A stretch of DNA of 15,997 nt, taken from an uncultured Clostridia bacterium (GTDB lineage Bacteria; Bacillota; Clostridia; Oscillospirales; Ruminococcaceae). The position numbers and the translations under genes were made by a program. The notes below the pieces were generated by a model. It was not told the DNA's origin, did no database searches, and saw only the letters and a program-made list of their open reading frames with translations. Shown piece by piece: positions 14,116 through 15,997 of the stretch (positions are counted from its first letter, which is position 1; every line of letters starts with the position of its first letter). The stretch lies in the NCBI GenBank assembly GCA_938014915.1, contig CALLQQ010000067.1, positions 1-15,997 on the forward strand, in the 5' to 3' direction.

Positions 14116-14661
14116 CTATGGTTCTATATCGTCAAAGCTCACCTGTTCCTCATTACTGGGTAGAGGCGGTAAATCCGCAAGACTCGATAGTTCAAAACAT
14201 CTTAGGAAATTTGCACTTGTTCGATAGGAAATCGGTTTACCTGGTACATCTAGCCTGCCCGCCTCTTCAAGCAATTCACGCTCGACAAGATTCGCTACTA
14301 CTCCTGTACTATCCACTCCCCTAACATGCTCAATAAAGCTCTTTGTGACGGGCTGGTTATATGCTACTATCGCCAAAACTTCCAATGCTGCATTGGATAG
14401 TGGAGTTTCCCTCTTTTTCTCTAGCGCTAGCTGAATATATGGTGAAAAATCCTTCCTCGTTGTTAGTTGATATTTCTCCCCTAGTTTCAATACACGCAAC
14501 GCACTGCTTACCTTATCATATCTATCATTCAATAGTTGTATTAATTTTAAAGCATCGTCCTGTTCCACGCCGCACGATTCGGCAAGGCGGTCTATTTCAA
14601 TAGCTTCACCACTGGCAAAGAGGATTGCTTCTATAACCGATACTTTCTCATTTATTTGCAT
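14116..14661 (-). CDS. scpB: Segregation and condensation protein B
   Basis: The 181-residue protein is the winged-helix partner of the bacterial condensin. Family signatures are VIEAILFASGEAIEIDRLAE (9-28), LSNAALEVLAIVAYNQPVT (88-106) and HVRGVDSTGVV (112-122). Toward the C-terminus it has the second winged helix with GRLDVPGKPISYRTSANFL. Two ScpB bind the C-terminal part of ScpA, which bridges the SMC heads, and the complex helps compact and segregate the nucleoid. The ATG overlaps the TAA stop of scpA by one base (TAATG), with GAGGTGG upstream, a sign of translational coupling. The stop is TAG. Confidence 0.96.
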   Translation of the reverse strand: MQINEKVSVIEAILFASGEAIEIDRLAESCGVEQDDALKLIQLLNDRYDKVSSALRVLKLGEKYQLTTRKDFSPYIQLALEKKRETPLSNAALEVLAIVAYNQPVTKSFIEHVRGVDSTGVVANLVERELLEEAGRLDVPGKPISYRTSANFLRCFELSSLADLPPLPSNEEQVSFDDIEP

Positions 14662-15389
14662 TAAGTCACCACCTCATCATGCCTACGTTTCTTTCTTCCG
14701 CAGAAATCTATTCGTTTGTTATCATCACTAATATAGATTCGCCCTGTTTTTGATAACTCAAGTATTGCTAGGAATGTTGCGACACATTCAGAGCGATTTG
14801 TAAGCCCGTCAAATAGCTTGTCCATTGCGATACTGCCGCTTTTATACATATGCCGCAGAACGTATATAATCTTCGACGTGACGGAAACGAATTCCCTCGA
14901 TACAAGCGGGTGAAAGATTTCAGCCTCAAGCGGCATATTCCGCCTTTTGCGACCTGCCGCCCCTAGGAAGGCGTCGATAAGCTCATTTGGGGAGTGTATC
15001 CTTTTATATCTGCTGTCAATCTCAATACGCATTTGCTCCCTAATAAAAATATCATACCCAATAAAATCATTCCTTAAACGTTCGGCGATCTTTTTGCAAA
15101 CAGCATACTCGATTAATTCTCCCGTGAGTTCCTGTTTTAAATCGTCAGCCTCTTCGTATTTGGGTAGGAGCGATACCGTCTTAATATATATTAATCTTGC
15201 CGCCATTTCAAGGAATTCACTTGCTATCTCCATATCTGTTTCGCTCATTTTGTCGATATATTCAAGATATTGTTCAAGTAGGAGCGTTATCTCAATATCA
15301 TATATATTTAGTTTATGCTTAGAGATTAAGTGTAAGAGAAGTTCTAGCGGTCCTTCAAACACTTCAAGCTTAAAAGAAATTCGCTCCAT
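14661..15389 (-). CDS. scpA: Segregation and condensation protein A (kleisin)
   Basis: The 242-residue protein shows the kleisin hallmarks: FKLEVFEGPLELLLHLISKH (6-25) that contacts the SMC neck, then EFLEMAARLIYIKTVSLLP (58-76). The C-terminal winged helix binds the SMC cap, with ATFLAILELSKTGRI. It acts in the nucleoid with SMC and ScpB. The ATG overlaps the stop of the upstream M50 gene by one base (TAATG). Its own site GAGGGG lies 12 bases upstream, which is a bit far. The early UGA in the M50 gene could affect coupling to this start. The gene itself is intact. Confidence 0.96.
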   Translation of the reverse strand: MERISFKLEVFEGPLELLLHLISKHKLNIYDIEITLLLEQYLEYIDKMSETDMEIASEFLEMAARLIYIKTVSLLPKYEEADDLKQELTGELIEYAVCKKIAERLRNDFIGYDIFIREQMRIEIDSRYKRIHSPNELIDAFLGAAGRKRRNMPLEAEIFHPLVSREFVSVTSKIIYVLRHMYKSGSIAMDKLFDGLTNRSECVATFLAILELSKTGRIYISDDNKRIDFCGRKKRRHDEVVT

Positions 15390-15997
15390 TATGACATTAT
15401 TCCCCTCATAATTATATCGATATATTTAGTGAGAAAGTCTAGCCCCAAGTACATCAGCTTCAATAATGCGTTCAATGGCGTTTGTAAAACACCAGTTGCC
15501 ATTAATGCAATTAATACGAAGAAGAAGTATCTTTCATACTGCATTAATTTATAATAATGCCTATCCGGTAAAACAATCGCAAGAATTTTAGAGCCATCTA
15601 GCGGCGGTATGGGCAGTAAATTAAATACTGCTAGAACTAGATTGATAAGTATCATATAGCTTATAATTGTTTCTACGTGCCCGAATGACGCAATCACTCC
15701 CGTATAAACTAGAATTTTCATCACAATTAGAGATATATATGACATTAAAGTATTTGATAAAGGTCATGATAGGGAAGTGATAGCCATGCCTTTCTTATAG
15801 CTAACATTACGAAAGTTGTTCGGATTCACAGGTACGGGTTTTGCCCAGCCGAAACCTAATAACAACATACTAAGTGAACCGAATAAATCAAGGTGCGCTA
15901 CTGGATTGAGAGTTAATCTCCCTTGATATTCGGCAGTCCTATCTCCAAGCTTATTCACCGCCCATGCATGTGCAACATCGTGCACTGAGAAACCGGT
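15389..15997 (-). pseudogene. Site-2 protease (M50, YwhC/Rip-type) with in-frame UGA, cut by window edge
   Basis: A membrane metalloprotease of the M50 family enters from the right edge. The N-terminal part reads SVHDVAHAW, then LGDRTAEYQGRLTLNP, the FGWAKPVPVNP loop and KKGMAITSLS. A TGA follows at 15764-15766. The same frame then continues PLSNTLMSYIS, through NLLPIPPLDGSKIL (third metal ligand Asp at 15596-15598), to the TAA at 15389. Relatives have AGPLSN at the break, so the UGA replaces the conserved Gly, which needs only GGA to TGA. The metal motif is HDVAH, with Asp where Glu is usual. Family members cut substrates within the membrane. The position before scpA is usual for Clostridia. 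As read, the gene would make two fragments. A sequencing error or readthrough cannot be excluded. Confidence 0.85.

Noticed and set aside
15764..15766. UGA as selenocysteine or as a reassigned Gly codon
   Set aside because: The site is a structural Gly, not a Cys/Sec active-site position. TGA also ends several intact genes in the window, so neither programme fits without outside evidence.
1..15997. CRISPR array, tRNA, insertion sequence or prophage
   Set aside because: No regularly spaced repeats, tRNA-like cloverleaf, transposase or phage gene was recognised on either strand.

Overview
This window reads as one strand of a spore-forming member of the Bacillota, most likely class Clostridia. 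Every supported gene lies on the minus strand. The lineage call rests on a T-box leader on alaS, SpoIIR and GerW (YtfJ) sporulation genes, the scpA-scpB-...-D,D-carboxypeptidase-rluB neighbourhood, AGGAGG-type ribosome binding sites and AT-rich sigma-A-like promoters. A genus cannot be named from this sequence. TAA, TAG and TGA are all used as stops.

Reading in the direction of transcription (right to left), the first unit enters at the right edge. It holds a site-2 (M50) metalloprotease gene, then scpA, scpB, a DUF2953 membrane protein and gerW. A serine D,D-carboxypeptidase, rluB and a small GNAT-like protein follow with short gaps. No convincing terminator lies inside this run, so it may be one long transcript. 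It combines chromosome partitioning (ScpAB with SMC), spore and cell-wall functions, and ribosome maturation. The M50 gene is interrupted by a single in-frame UGA and has HDxxH where HExxH is expected.

The second unit (10612 down to 7203) has its own promoter, a leader with an inverted repeat, and a strong terminator. It encodes an acyl-CoA-type carboxyltransferase, a biotin carrier protein and an oxaloacetate decarboxylase alpha / transcarboxylase 5S-type carboxyltransferase. These are the three parts of a soluble biotin-dependent transcarboxylase. No membrane decarboxylase subunit (OadB or OadG type) is present in the unit.

Next comes spoIIR with a sigma-F-like promoter and a hairpin terminator. 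It is followed by a DUF3048 (YerB-like) membrane protein with a clear sigma-A promoter, and then a class B penicillin-binding protein. The strong terminator hairpin between these last two contains the penicillin-binding protein's Shine-Dalgarno sequence in its 3' arm, which is an unusual arrangement.

The last unit has a consensus promoter and an alanine T-box leader. It drives alaS, a HIT-family nucleotide hydrolase and the start of a phosphoribosyltransferase cut by the left edge. No tRNA, rRNA, CRISPR array, insertion sequence or prophage signal was seen. Apart from the points listed under findings, this is ordinary core-genome sequence.
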